From contig JAUGWO010000153.1 in the NCBI GenBank assembly GCA_049724395.1, positions 1 to 46,327 on the forward strand: 46,327 bases of DNA, given 5' to 3'. Below, one piece after another: positions 1-11,755 of this stretch. Made by a program: the position numbers and the translations under genes. The stretch comes from Spongospora subterranea f. sp. subterranea. Taxonomy: Eukaryota > Endomyxa: Phytomyxea > Phytomyxea > Plasmodiophorida. Position 1 is the first letter of the stretch; each line of letters opens with the position of its first letter. The notes beneath the pieces are model-generated. The model was given only the letters and a program-made list of their open reading frames with translations, was not told the origin of the DNA and made no database searches.

Positions 1-333
1 AACCCAGAAGTCCCATGATCGAAGCATGGCCGAGCGATTTTTTGTCTCGAACGCATATCGTAATATTCGACAAGTTATTCCATAATTTCAGGCACATCAA
101 CAGTTTCAGCAGGTTACTCATGACAAAACTGAATCAAATTCACAAGGCAAAATATGTATTTACTCGAATCAAGCAGAGACCGAACCGTGTCATTTCCCGA
201 ACAACAGACTCCAAACAAAATTGCGACAAATCTGACACTGGAAGAATCTTATTTTACAATGTATAAAACATCTATAATTTGGTTTCGAGACAAAAATCGC
301 TCGGCCATGCTTCGATCATGGGACTTCTGGGTT
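1..333. repeat. Near-perfect terminal inverted repeat element (about 333 bp)
   Basis: Bases 1-51 and 284-333 are reverse complements of each other, differing only by one base in an A-run (six versus five). The outer ends read AACCCAGAAG and CTTCTGGGTT. The roughly 230 bp between the arms holds no convincing gene. This is the shape of a small non-autonomous inverted-repeat element. However, its right end runs straight into a primer-binding-like sequence (GGTTATGGGCCCAGC, about 330-344) of the kind found just inside copia 5' LTRs, so it may instead be, or sit inside, the 5' LTR region of the next element. The left limit is unknown because the window starts here. Confidence 0.75.
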
Positions 334-3300
334 ATGGGCCCAGCACGCTGCCAACTGCGTCACCAAGCGCATTGACTTCTGTATCGACCGGTAGCGTGTA
401 GATTAGGACGAAAGACAAAGAAGCGTTTATAAGTTATGGAAGAAGCTTACTGCACCCAGACACAACCAACGATGCTATGGAAACACCATACACCCACCGG
501 TTAAAAAAAGAAGTCAATCTCTCAAAACACAATTCGGGACTAAAACTAATCCCGGAATTCACCGGAAAGAACTGGGATGAGTTCCGTCGCAAGACCGAGG
601 CACAGTTCATAATTATGGGCATCGCCTCGTTCTTACATCACCCGCCAACCCGCGGCAACACGATCGAACAACGCAACGATCAACTAGCCTCTGCCCAAAT
701 CAGCATGCGACTATCACAATCGCATTACAAACAAGTATCAAGATGCACGACAACAAGCGAAATCTGGACAACGCTCCACGATATTTACGCGGAAACAGCG
801 GAATCCAAAGCAGCAAACTTATTTCTCCAATTCATTCACCACAAGAAGCAGCCGAACCAAACCATGAAGGCTACATAGACAACCTGGTAGAACTATACCA
901 CGACTTGATAGTACACAACATCGACGTTGGCGAACTAGCCCTATGCGTCAAGGCCCTTGATGGATTGCCAGATCAATACCAACAAATCAAGGCAGCCGCC
1001 AGAGCATCTCAAGTAAACTCGATCGCAAGACTAACGAATTTACTCCTGACAACAGACCTCGAATCAACGGCGCCGAAAGAGACCACCTCTCTTAACACCG
1101 AGCGAACCAAGAGGCATAAGGAAAAGTCACATAACAACAACAACAACGACAGAAGCAATAACTACAACAACGGCAAGTATTGCACACGGTGTAGACGATC
1201 GACGCATTCGAACGAAGAATGCTGGCTACTGCACCCACACCTGAAGAAGCAAAACATAACCAACCGCCGTACGAACAATACAACAACCACTGAAGACGAA
1301 AAGGAACAGGAGTTCACTGGATTTCATACGACTACCCAAAGTTTCTCCACTAAAATTGCATACCTAGTCGACAGTGGCGCTAATGCAAGCATGACGAATG
1401 ACAAGAACATCCTGCATAGCTACAAAGAATTGGAAACGCCGATTCTAGTAAGCAGTAGCAACGGCGAAAAATCGTCAGCGTGCTGACATTAAATTACTGC
1501 CCAAAAATCGTAATTCACGACGTACTATATGTTCCGAATATTACAAAGACACTGCTAGCAACCAAATCCTTTACTGATCAAGGCTTAATTGTAGTCATTA
1601 ACGACACTCTTCATATCAAGGATCAAGATGGAAAGGTTATCGTTAGGGCGCACAAGCACAACGACTTCCACTACATTGTAAATCACGTCGTTCAAGAGAC
1701 AAATGCCACAATCAGTATGGAGCTAGCGCACCGACGATTTGGACACGCATCGAACGAGAGACTGAAGCACTTACAAGAATCCACCGAAGGCGTCAAGATC
1801 ACACCGCAAGAACGACATTTCTGCGAAAGCTGTGCCCATGAAAAGTCACGGAAACAATCATTCCCAAAGGAACGCCGGACAAAACCAACAAGGGCATTTG
1901 AAATTGTTTCTTCTGACCTCAAAGGACCATTTATGGTTCCCAGCAAGGAAGGATACAGATACTATATTACATTCAACTGCTTATACTCCTCATGGACATG
2001 GGTCAAGTTTCTAAAGCACAAGAGCGCTGACGAAGTCTTGGAAGCAATGAATCTGTTCATTACCGATGCTCAAGCTGAGACGAAACTTCGCCTCACCACC
2101 TTGTTAACTGACAATGGATCCGAATATGTCAATCAACAGATGAGTGCATTTCTTTTACAAAAGAACATCAAACACCAACGCACTGTACCTCACTGTCCTC
2201 AACAGAACGGTCAAGCGGAAAGACGTAATCAGACCATCATGGGGATGACACGCTGCGCGCTGATCCAAGCCAAGATTGACCACAATTATTGGCCATTTGC
2301 AGTTCAGTACTCTACGTACACGCTGAATCGACTACCAACTCGACGTATCGAATGGGCAACCCCATACGAACTATGGATGAACGTCAAGCCCGATGCCAAG
2401 CACCTGAGACCATTCGGATGTACAACATATGCGCACATTGAATCCACTAGGCGAGACTCCCTTCAACCAACATCACTGAAATGCAAATTCTTAGGATATG
2501 CACCATACCAGAAGGGATACATACTTTGACATTCGAACACCGCTACGGTCATCGTGAGACGCGACGTGCAGTTCGACGAAGACACTATACTGGATTTGCG
2601 GCAAGAGGCGATGGATATGAATGATGGATCCGATCCACTGACCATCATCGACGATCACGGATTCGAAATTCATCACACTCTGACCGACTATCCGAAACCT
2701 TACTCGGAAGCAATGACGCGACCAGACGCACATGAATGGCAAATTGCTGCAGACAAAGAAATGGCGTCACATAAGGATAATCACACTTGGACACTCGTCG
2801 ACCGTCCACGACACGTGAAAACGATTCAAGAAAGATGGATCTTTACCAAGAAAAAGGACATCAACGATCACCTTACAGCCAAAGCTAGATTCGCCGCGAA
2901 AGGATATTCTCAAAAACATGGCATCGACTATCACGAAACCTATTCTTCGGTAGTTGCACAGACATCAGTATCCTAATCTGTCTTGCAGTCAATAATACCT
3001 GCGAGACTTTACTACAGCCTACCTAAATGCACCGTTATTGCTCCCCATTTACATCGAACAACCGGAAGGCTTTATAAAGCACGGGGACGAGCACAAGGTA
3101 TGCATGCTTAACAAAGCCCTCTATGGCTTAAAACAGGCTGGTAGAGCTTAGCAGACATCACTATTCGACCTGATCCGCAACAATGGATATACTCAATCCA
3201 TGAAAGAGCCATGTATATGGTACAAGAAGAACAAGGGAATAACCATAATCGGAACATACGTCGATGATCTAATATTAACAGGAAACGACAAGACCGAAAT

Positions 3301-4270
3301 CGACAACATCTCAACTATTATGGGCCACGACTTCAAAATAAAAAACTTAGGTGAACTACAAAGATTTTTCGGATTACAAGCAAGATATATAGACAAAGGG
3401 ATCGTCCTCACACAAATGGATTACACACTCTCTATCATATACAAATTCGGACAGGATAACTGCAAACCAGCACCAACCCCGATGTCGGAAATCTACACAC
3501 CAGTCGACGACGCGATCATCACCACATACCCGATTCGTGAAGCATTCGGAAGCCTTACGTACTTAGCAAATGCGACGAGACCTGACCTGGCATTCGCAAT
3601 CAACAACATTAGTCGACATGTCAGCAAACCCACGAAATCGTTATGGAAAGCCCTTCAAAGAATCATCAAGTATTTGAAAGGAACTCCAGATTTAGGTCTA
3701 ACATTCACACAAGGCGATCACCAACTTACAGGTTGGGCTGACAGCGATTTTGCTGGAGACATATGCGATCGCAAGTCGACCACTGGATGGATTTTTTCGA
3801 TTGGACATAACGTCATATCTTGGAAAAGCAAGAAACAATCCACAGTCACATTATCCACAACAGAAGCCGAATACATTGCAGCTTCTGATGCGACGAAGGA
3901 AGCCGTATGGTTACAAGATTTACTACATGAACTTGGAATTATTATCAAGAAACAGGCGACTCTACATCAAGATAATCAAGGTGCTATTTTCCTTGAGAAG
4001 AACACCTCCAACAAGTCGCGAACCAAACATATCGATATGCGGCATCACTTTATTCGTGATAAGACACAGGAAGGGCGGATCAATGTTATCTATTGTCCAA
4101 CCGAGCATATGTTAGCAGACATCCTCACGAAGCCACTCTCAAATCAACTGTTCGAAAAGCATCGCAATAAGTTGATGAAAAAGTGAGAACTACCACAATG
4201 ACAGACAATGACTATTCAGCGAAGGGGCGTATTAGTACAGTCGGACCTAGATATTATTATTCGTTCCCTA
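334..4270 (+). mobile_element. Ty1/copia LTR retrotransposon, broken
   Basis: This is a fossil copia-type element in canonical order. A primer-binding-like site lies at about 330-344 and resembles the site known from Drosophila copia. A gag-like region covers about 477-1060, a CCHC-like knuckle (CTRCRRSTHSNEEC) about 1180-1215, and a protease with DSGA about 1370. The integrase at about 1730-2530 has HH-CC zinc residues and the DNG...NGQAER core. Reverse transcriptase at about 2700-3600 carries the YVDD box, and RNase H covers about 3720-4190 and includes a SWKSKKQ motif. A purine-rich stretch near 4220 may be the polypurine tract. The element is broken in several places (a handful) and no matching pair of LTRs can be seen. 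The long readable segments suggest moderate age. Confidence 0.9.
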
Positions 4271-4540
4271 ATACAGTCCACTCACTTCTTCTATTGAACT
4301 AACAACCGGTGAACCTGTCGTTAATTTGCTCACAGATGTGTAATGGGGTTACGGCAGCATCTTCAACTTGTTGAAGGCTACTCCCCATAAAAAGGTTTTG
4401 AAAGGGACATTTTTTTTTGTCCCAGAAAAAGGTTTTTCGAAACGAATTTATTGGTGAACATATCCAGTCACATCGAGTCAAACGATTGAGGAAGTTGTAT
4501 CCTCTCGACAACGACGCTTTTTCCAAATGCGGGACTTTAT
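4271..4540. other. Gap between copia and mariner remnants
   Basis: No gene is recognised. A minus-strand open stretch at 4299-4526 has no familiar motif. A small hairpin (GGGAC, T-run, GTCCC) lies at about 4405-4425. Confidence 0.4.
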
Positions 4541-5730
4541 ATTTGTTGTTGCCTTGACCTTTTCTTTATTTCGATCATACATCCTTGTAAGGTTAGGAAC
4601 CCTTTATTCAGGGCAACAGGCTCAAAATTACTGAACGCTTCTTCTGTAGCCAGAAAAAGTTCGTCGATATTGCGTTCGCGGTAGTTGATGATGCAGACTT
4701 TTGTATGGATCGAAAAAATCTTAAGTCGAGTACGTTAAGGTCGGGACTATTTGCGGGTTGGTGACACAGCTGGATTAGGTAATCCTGGCCCTTCGATGCT
4801 TCCTTGATAATCGGGTCCTTGCAGTATCCTGCTGCACATAGATTCTGCTTTGTGTTTGACCAGTCCCTCTTCTAGACCACTTTTCGTGTATTGCTGGAAA
4901 TACTCGAGATAAGCATATTACGGATTTCTGGCTTTCCAGCTGAATGTGCATGCTTTTGTCTCCATTGTTCCTGCTGCTTTTTCTTTTTGCAAGCTCTTTG
5001 TATACCAATGGCCAGATTCCGATGCTTCCGCCGAACACTTGGTTGGACCTCGTATCGTACCATGACCTTGATACCGCCGCTAGAAACATCACCTTTGTGA
5101 TGAATCTCTTACTTTTTGCTGTACGAGGAGGAGGGTCTTCACCTATCGCCAAGTGGTACCTTTGGTTAGTTTTGATCAGGTAAAACCACTTTTCGTCTAT
5201 GTGAACAGTATTCATCATGAGGTCAAAACTGTAATCATTGTTCGATGGATTCACGTCGAGATGAGAGATGCAAAAATTGAATTTGTTCGAGTTTGCTCCG
5301 CTCTTGTCAAATAGGGTTGGGGCTTCATCAATCCTCCTTCCTTGATACGGCGATGCAAAGTGCTTTTGGAAACATTCAAGTAATACGCCATCGAGCGAAT
5401 ATTTTGGGGCAATGTCAACGGGATAGTAATGATTGCCTTAAGATCCAAAGTAACTGCCTTCTTACGTCCGGACCTGCCAACAAATCTAGCTGCTGTATCA
5501 GGTATCAACCTCCCTTCTGGTATTAATTGACAGCCAACGATTGTAGATTTTTCTGATTGAGGTTTCACTCACTTTGAATCTTGTTGCAGCGGCGGAAATG
5601 GTTCCTATCATCAACTTATCTGACACATCCGGATTCTTCCTTCTGGGCACTGGGAAATCAAAAATGGCACGGCGCTCATCATCGCTCAGCTTCTTTTTCC
5701 GCAGTTCGACCTCAGAGGCAACCATTGTTA
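4540..5730 (-). mobile_element. Mariner-like DNA transposon, decayed transposase
   Basis: The minus strand encodes the parts of a mariner-like transposase in order. The N-terminal segment starts near 5727 with a lysine-rich stretch (ELRKKKLSDDERRAIFDF) and a likely DNA-binding helix region. A second DNA-binding segment (STLHRRIKEGG) lies near 5330. The first catalytic Asp is in VHIDEKWFYL near 5205, the second in IYVQQD near 4825, and the third in NSPDLNVLDL near 4750. The C-terminus (FLTLQGCMIEIKK, near 4575) is typical of the mariner group shared by plants, oomycetes and some fungi. The coding region is split over at least three frames: the piece ending at about 5250, the piece at 4775-5254, and the C-terminal piece in another frame. 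No terminal inverted repeats were found. It is an inactive remnant. Confidence 0.88.
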
Positions 5731-5839
5731 ACAATGGTCTACACCCAAATCTACATGCGAAATGTGATCCTGAGTTAGGTCCCATAATGGCGATTGCCTC
5801 ATTTACCAATGGGTATATCCTGGATGGCCCTTCTTAACA

Positions 5840-6600
5840 CTGCCCTACAGCACTTGAACTTGTTGGCAATTTTTAACAAAAAAATTATAGTCGGATTCTA
5901 CGCCAATTTGCCTATCTACGATTACCAATAATATCCCTGTAGCCGTTAACTTGTCGAACTATTGGCGAGTTCATTGTCCTTCTTGGCTGAAGTACAAATC
6001 GAATCTTTCGCCATGAATTACGCAATATAAACAAAATTCAAAAAAATTCCGGTTGGCACTTTACATCTGGTTGTCAGGCATGCGGGTTATGCAGCTTAGA
6101 GATGAAATCTGAAACCTTTTTATGGGACGGAACGAGCATTGATTAGTCGAAGATTATAAAGCGGATCCTGAGTAGATCCGACAATGGGGTCGCAAGTTAC
6201 AGTGTAATTTTGAACGTGGTAGAAGCGCTTGTAGTTTCTTCACTTTGCGCCCGTTGATGTATATTCATCTTTCCGTTTGGCAGCACATATCTTGCAAAAC
6301 TCAAGGATGATATTGTTACGTGTGGTTTGTAAATAGAGACGCCCAGGAAAGATTTCAAAGAAGTGGGAGACCATTAGCAGGAAAGTATTGTTGTGTCCTG
6401 AACTAAATTACTAATTGCTTCAATAGGGTTTTACATCGGGTGACCGACGCGATTTGCGATTTAGCACCAAAGTTTATCAACCTACCTGGCAATGAAGTAA
6501 GATCAGATGCAATCCCACACTGTACCCATGTTTTCAAATTGTCGAATGGCTTTGAAAGGAACTCACATTCCTGCCTTTGTTCCGGCTGCATCTGCAGGAC
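5840..6600. other. Intergenic, nothing recognised
   Basis: No open frame with a familiar motif and no clear repeat was seen on either strand. Confidence 0.4.
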
Positions 6601-6611
6601 CGTAACTCCCG

Positions 6612-7125
6612 TGACGAGAGGATGGACGATTTTCTGACGTTGAAGGGTGCGATTTTGAAAGTTTTGGAGCTGCGAGGTAAGGAGCGGACGAGAGTGGACG
6701 TGATTGCTGTTGGGTGGTTGTCAACATGTGTGCGAGGCTGGGCTGCCATGCAGTGTCTGATGAGGTCGCAGGAGCAGCTGTGGCGTCAACAGATTTGTGA
6801 AGTCGTAGTCGTCCGCGCTCCAGTTTTGGAACCCTCCCAGTCGGACAAACAAGCAATGGGCCAGGTCTGTCCTCATCACCAATGTTTTGTTGCCATTCCC
6901 CATCCGAGTTTTCGATATGCGCATGTTGGACCAGGCTGCCCAGTGTTCATCGGTAGATCGTGCGTCCTGCGAAATCATCAGACACTGCATGGCAGCCCAG
7001 CCTCGCACACATGTTGACAACCACCCAACAGCAGCCACGTCCACTCCTTTCCCTCACAGCTCCAAACTTTCAAGGACCACACTCTCCAACATCAGAAATC
7101 GTCCGTCCTCTCGTCACGGAAGTTG
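6612..7125. repeat. Foldback element with about 160-bp inverted arms
   Basis: The left arm, about 6612-6777, and the right arm, about 6962-7125, are imperfect reverse complements. The best matching core is the stretch through GTTGGGTGGTTGTCAACATG (left, about 6709-6728), which is found inverted near 7010-7030. About 185 bp of unrelated sequence forms the loop. The open frames predicted in the arms on both strands are mirror products of the same repeat and are not believable genes. This looks like a non-autonomous foldback element or an inverted duplication. Several indels separate the arms, so it is not very young. Confidence 0.8.
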
Positions 7126-7490
7126 AGCAGTTGCTGGCCGCCATCTTAAAAATGCTACCGAGGTGCACGTCTGACCATAACCGATGCCATCCAGAATAGC
7201 CAGCGGATATTGATATATTCCCATACGAGATCTTGTTTGTGTTGCGTCTCGCCACCGACAATGCGGGCTGCCTTGGAAAGACATGCGTCGAAGTCTGCGC
7301 GCGCGAAACATCTACGATGGTGGTGAATTTATGCATAGAGCGGTATTCGTTGAAAACCCTTACGCAAGCATAACAACCGCTCCAAGCCAGATACGATTGA
7401 ATCATAGCGCCAGGTGTCCTAATAGATGACCTTATGTATGTCGTCTTAACTCATCTCCAGTACTCGGGCATCCGCGAAACAAGGCAGAAT
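7126..7490. other. Intergenic, nothing recognised
   Basis: Short open frames on both strands have no recognisable motif. Confidence 0.35.
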
Positions 7491-8420
7491 AGCCGTCGCA
7501 TAACAACATTTCAAACATTATGGGCCACAACTTTATTATGAAACACCTAGGTGAACTACAAAGACTTCTCGGATTACAAACAGGATATTTAGACAAAGGC
7601 ATCGTCCTCACACAAACGGAGTACACGCTCTGTATAATATCAAATTCGGACAGGATACCAGCCATCAACCCCGGTACCGGAAACCTACACGCCTGATGAC
7701 GACGCTGTCATCACCAGATATCCAATTCGTGAAGCAACTGGAAGTTTTACCTCCCTGGCAAACGCGACGAGACCCGATTCGGCATACAACATTAGCGCCA
7801 TGTCACCAAGCCCTCGAAAGGATAGCACATTCAAAGAATCATCAATTATTCGAAAGGAACTCCTGATTTAGGTCTAACCCTTACCAGAGAGATCACCAAC
7901 TTACAGGATGGGCGGACTCCGAATTTGTTGGAGACAGAAGTGATCGTAAGTCGACTACTGGATGGATATTTTCAACTGGAACTGGACATAACGTCATCTT
8001 TTGGAAAAGCAAGAAACAAACTACAGTTACTTCATCCACAACAGAAGCCGAATACACTGCAGCTTCCATTGCGACGAAGGAAGCTATATGCTTACAAGCT
8101 ATGAACTTGGGATAATTGCATGAAGTACGCGACTTTGCATCAAGATAACCAAGGTGCAATTATCCTTGAAATTAATACTTCTAACATGTCGCGGACCAAG
8201 CATATAGACGTGAGACATCATTTCATTTGTAAGAAGACACAAGAAGGACGGATCAATATTGTATATTGTCCAACCGAGCTCATGATTGCAGACATCTTAC
8301 AGAACCACTCTCACATCCACTCTTCGTAAAACATCGCACTACATTAATGGACAAGAGATGTGCAACAGGAACTACCACAGTGACTATTCAGTGTTGGTAT
8401 GAAAATCCGTTATTCAGATG
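7490..8420 (+). mobile_element. Ty1/copia fragment (RT end to RNase H), same family as the first
   Basis: This stretch matches the 3' part of the element at 334-4270 (about 3310-4215) nucleotide for nucleotide over long runs: the end of reverse transcriptase, the RNase H core and the C-terminal tail. It is a 5'-truncated, clearly broken copy and more decayed than the first. The match stops just after the coding end, and no LTR is visible. It is a fossil. Confidence 0.9.
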
Positions 8421-8529
8421 GCGCGATTCGATTATCGCAGGAAACATATATTTTGAGAGGTCGTTAAGCGGTTTAAACAGGAAAATTGTAAACCTGCCAC
8501 TACTCCAATAACAGGACCGTACGAGCGAA

Positions 8530-8640
8530 ATGACAATGAGGAAATTACGAATCAATACCCGATACGAGAAACTATTGGGAGGTTATCCTACCTTGCAGAA
8601 CGGTATAATGATGGCCTACTGCTCCGCCTATATTTTTTCA
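8530..8640 (+). mobile_element. Small third copia RT fragment
   Basis: A short reading (YPIRETIGRLSYLAE) matches the copia reverse-transcriptase C-terminal motif that appears as YPIREAFGSLTYLAN in the larger element. It differs enough to represent another copia lineage. It is only about 100 bp long and is a fossil scrap. Confidence 0.6.
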
Positions 8641-8769
8641 TTATGTGCCCTTCCACATTCTCGATGGGGTGAACAACGTAGTCAGACAAGAGGTTGTCTG
8701 CGTTGAAGGGCGACCCTTACGAAATTAAGAAAAAAGACCTCGAAAAAAGTACGATGATGAAGTCTTCAT

Positions 8770-9252
8770 CGGTCCTCATCACGTAATACTGAACCTAATC
8801 AAGAATCTGGAAAATCAACCAATGGATGACCAGCAAATGATAATCGGGTATATCCCCCAGGCGTGGGATATTCCTCTTGGCTGCGTCTGTTAACGATCAG
8901 TCATGCACATGCCATATTTAACTTGATCGTTGTTAATCCGACCGCGAAGGGCGTTCACAAACTATTTTTGTCAAATATATGTCAACTACTTTCCATATTT
9001 ATAGTTCAATCCATAAATGTATTAATCAAAACCCAATAAGTCAAGAGAAATATCCCACGCCTGGAACATGATACCCGATTAGATTCATTTGTTGGTCATC
9101 CTCTTCATAAAGTTTGCTTTCCAGCTTCTTGATTAGGTTCAGCATTACGTGATGAGGGCCGAAGACACGATCAGTCAGGCACATGACGTATTGGTTTTTG
9201 GAAAGTAGTTATATTGAAAAGAATGGTTTGTGAACGGCCCATCGCGGTCTGA
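8770..9252. repeat. Rearranged inverted duplication (order A, B, A', B')
   Basis: Segment A (about 8776-8880) is inverted as A' (about 9052-9165). Segment B (about 8937-9000) is inverted as B' (about 9195-9252). The order A-B-A'-B' is not the A-B-B'-A' of a simple foldback. Read on the minus strand, A' encodes a short peptide with GPHHVMLNLIKKLES that ends at a stop. A on the plus strand encodes a diverged version with GPHHVILNLIKNLEN. Both therefore derive from a protein-coding sequence that I cannot name. Confidence 0.75.
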
Positions 9253-9779
9253 TCCACAACCATCAATCGATAGATGTATTATTACGAACGTCCAATATGG
9301 CATGTGCATCACTAATCGTAAAAAATGTAATTAGTAGATTTATTGATTGTACTTCCAGTATTTTTGTGTTTATGACTAATCTTAAAAAAATGGAACCCCC
9401 GCTGGCAGCTACATACAACTTCAGCTGTACCCAATTATGATTGTGTGCCAGTGCGGGTTCAAAAGGAATGAGTCTATTCCATTGCGGTTTTGACATCCCA
9501 CATCCTTCGAAATTATATTTACGAATTTGAAACTGACTAATGCATTGTGGTTGTGGTCGCGTACAATACTCTAACAAGACGAGTTCGACAAAGTCCAAGC
9601 TCGTATCGGTGTATGTGGTATGAGAATGACATCACAGATGGCAACTCTCCCACTATGGCACTGGCAGCTCCTTTGCCATCCATCTGTGTCTGGCAGAATC
9701 GCCGCGGACCGCTTTTGAAATTTCTCGGAAAAAATCAACCCAGCACGCGTCCTCGAAAATTCACAGACAACGTCCATCG
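9253..9779. other. Intergenic and upstream region of the NT-C2-like gene
   Basis: Short open frames occur on both strands, including one on the minus strand at 9263-9598, with no recognisable motif. The last part probably holds the promoter and 5' UTR of the gene starting at 9780. Confidence 0.4.
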
Positions 9780-11143
9780 ATGCGCTTTCTAACGCATCTC
9801 CTGAAGTTGAAATCCAGGGCGCGCTTCTCGCTTTTGGTGATGACCGGCGCTAATCTATCGTCATTCGTGGGGAAAGATGACGTCGCTTATTGCCGATGCC
9901 ATCGCCACGGAACCGAATACAGAACTCAGATTGCTTTGGCTGAGGCCGACAATACTGTTCGCTTTGACCAGGAGCTGCAATTCGACGTCACGCTATACCA
10001 CGACAACGGCGCGGCAGAGTTCGATGAAAAATCGTTTTCCATCACGATTGTCAACGAAACCCGTGATAAAACCATGGCGTGCATGGTGGATTTTGCCTCA
10101 ATGCTGACTCCAGAGCTAGATCCGGCCACGGTGGTTGAGCGATCTCGTGTCCTGTCATTGCGATCTGGCAAGCCCAACGATACCATTCGCCTTAGGGACG
10201 AGGTTAACACTGAACATCTAAATTTTCTAGCTTATCTGTGTGCGGATTTCACATTCTACACTTGATACGGTTATGATTATTTTCATTGTTAACATTTTTC
10301 AATACGCGGGAATTGAAGAGAATCTATCACTTAAGAATGTTGAGTGAATAGATGTTGTGTTGCGCAAACTGTTCACAATTTTCTGACATTGATTGGGTAT
10401 GTTTCCTGTATTCATTGCAAGTAGGTTCCATTGTCATCAGGCGTCATCTTTTCTGTTTTTGGCTTCAAGTGGTTGCCTTAGAGAATTCTTTCCGGGTCTT
10501 TGTTTGGCAAATGGATGACCTAATATGTTGCATCTGATCATAGGAATCAACTGTTCCAGTTGGTAATGGACCTGAATTACGAATCGCCCTACGTGCAGCT
10601 CTATCCGATGGTCTACCGCGTCAAGCACATTTGAGTCATGTCAATTCGCAAACGATGTCAGCTGGTAAGGCAGCTACTCGGACATCTTTGGTATTGTCGG
10701 CGCCACGTGCACAGCGTCAAGTCAATAGTTTCAGTGGACAGCGGGTCGGTGGCGATGCCACAAAAGTCTCCCGACCAGAGCTCGACATGACCGTATTCGA
10801 CACCGTCAACCCCCCAGTCCCTACACAGACAATCGCCGCTGAGAACGTGGAGGTCGGGAGAAACATCGAAGTGAATGATTTCGTGGAATTGCCGACAATG
10901 AAGGTGTATAACACGATGATGATGAACAACTCATATGATGATAGGGGGCAGCAGTTGGCCCCAGATTCATTTGAAAGAATCACCGATAAGTCGGACGATG
11001 AGGACGGTTTTGTCGCCGCAAGTGTTGGCCTTGATAAGGCGATCGCCATGATCTCAGCCGGTGGCATATCTCCACCCATATCTAATGACCCATATAAGCC
11101 TATGGGTTTCAGGGCAACTCATCGTGCCACTATCCATCAATAA
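9780..11143 (+). CDS. Putative NT-C2 (EEIG1/EHBP1 N-terminal type) domain protein
   Basis: The two-exon model is 9780-10202 and 10544-11143, giving 340 residues. The intron (10203-10543) starts GTTAAC, ends ATAG and is in phase 0, and the second exon stays open across the junction. Residues about 10-145 look like a beta-sandwich C2 domain of the EEIG1/EHBP1 N-terminal class: a basic start (MRFLTHLLKLKSRARFSL), alternating strands, and a conserved 'FDQELQFDVTLY' style strand. The remainder (exon 2) is polar and low in predicted structure, as is common in fungal members. Such domains are associated with membrane or cytoskeletal adaptor roles in animals; that role is not shown here. The family call rests on pattern only, while the gene itself is more certain than its name. 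Confidence 0.55.
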
Positions 11144-11755
11144 TCGACGTTTGACTAGCTTTGTGTGTGAGCAATTGTAGAATAGCACCGTATCGTCTTG
11201 ACTGGACAGCCATGAACGGGTTCACCATAGCGTATCACTGATATAGATCATTTTGACTGCCTAGGCGTAATTATCAATTACATATGTCAGGGGGGCTGTA
11301 CGAGAATATCTGTGCCCTTAACAACTACCGCCATTATAGTTGCAACCAATCGTTGATTTTGTAAGCGTTGGTGTGGGTTTATTAAGAGCTATATCGTATG
11401 CTGGGGTGTTGGCCAGATGTTTATTGATTCCGCAACCCTTATACCATCAATACACGGAGAAAGCCATTTTCACAAAGTGTCGAAATGCCCAATTGTGTTT
11501 TGATATTTTATTGTTCAATGTTGACATCCGACTGTTCATCAAAAACCTCTCAAAAGACTCGCAGATAACCTCCCACCGGTTCAACAAACCATCTGCTCTG
11601 CACATTCCACACCAGAATCCGGAAACGTGAAGGAGGGTTTGACTGCACAAGTCGAGAGTCCAGTGGGTGACAGACGGTGGGCGGTTGTGGCGCATAAATC
11701 ATGACTCTTCTCGACTCCAACCCTGCGACAGGATCAAAATTATCAAGTCCTCGTC
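11144..11755. other. Intergenic
   Basis: No supported gene. The open frames at 11340-11630 (plus) and 11447-11695 (minus) lack motifs. The downstream end is the likely promoter of the XRCC2-like gene. Confidence 0.4.

Noticed and set aside
6577-7126. Several overlapping open frames on both strands as genes
   Set aside because: They are mirror translations of one inverted repeat and have no known motif.
10717-11079. Minus-strand 120-aa ORF
   Set aside because: It is antisense to the second exon of the NT-C2-like gene, with no motif of its own.
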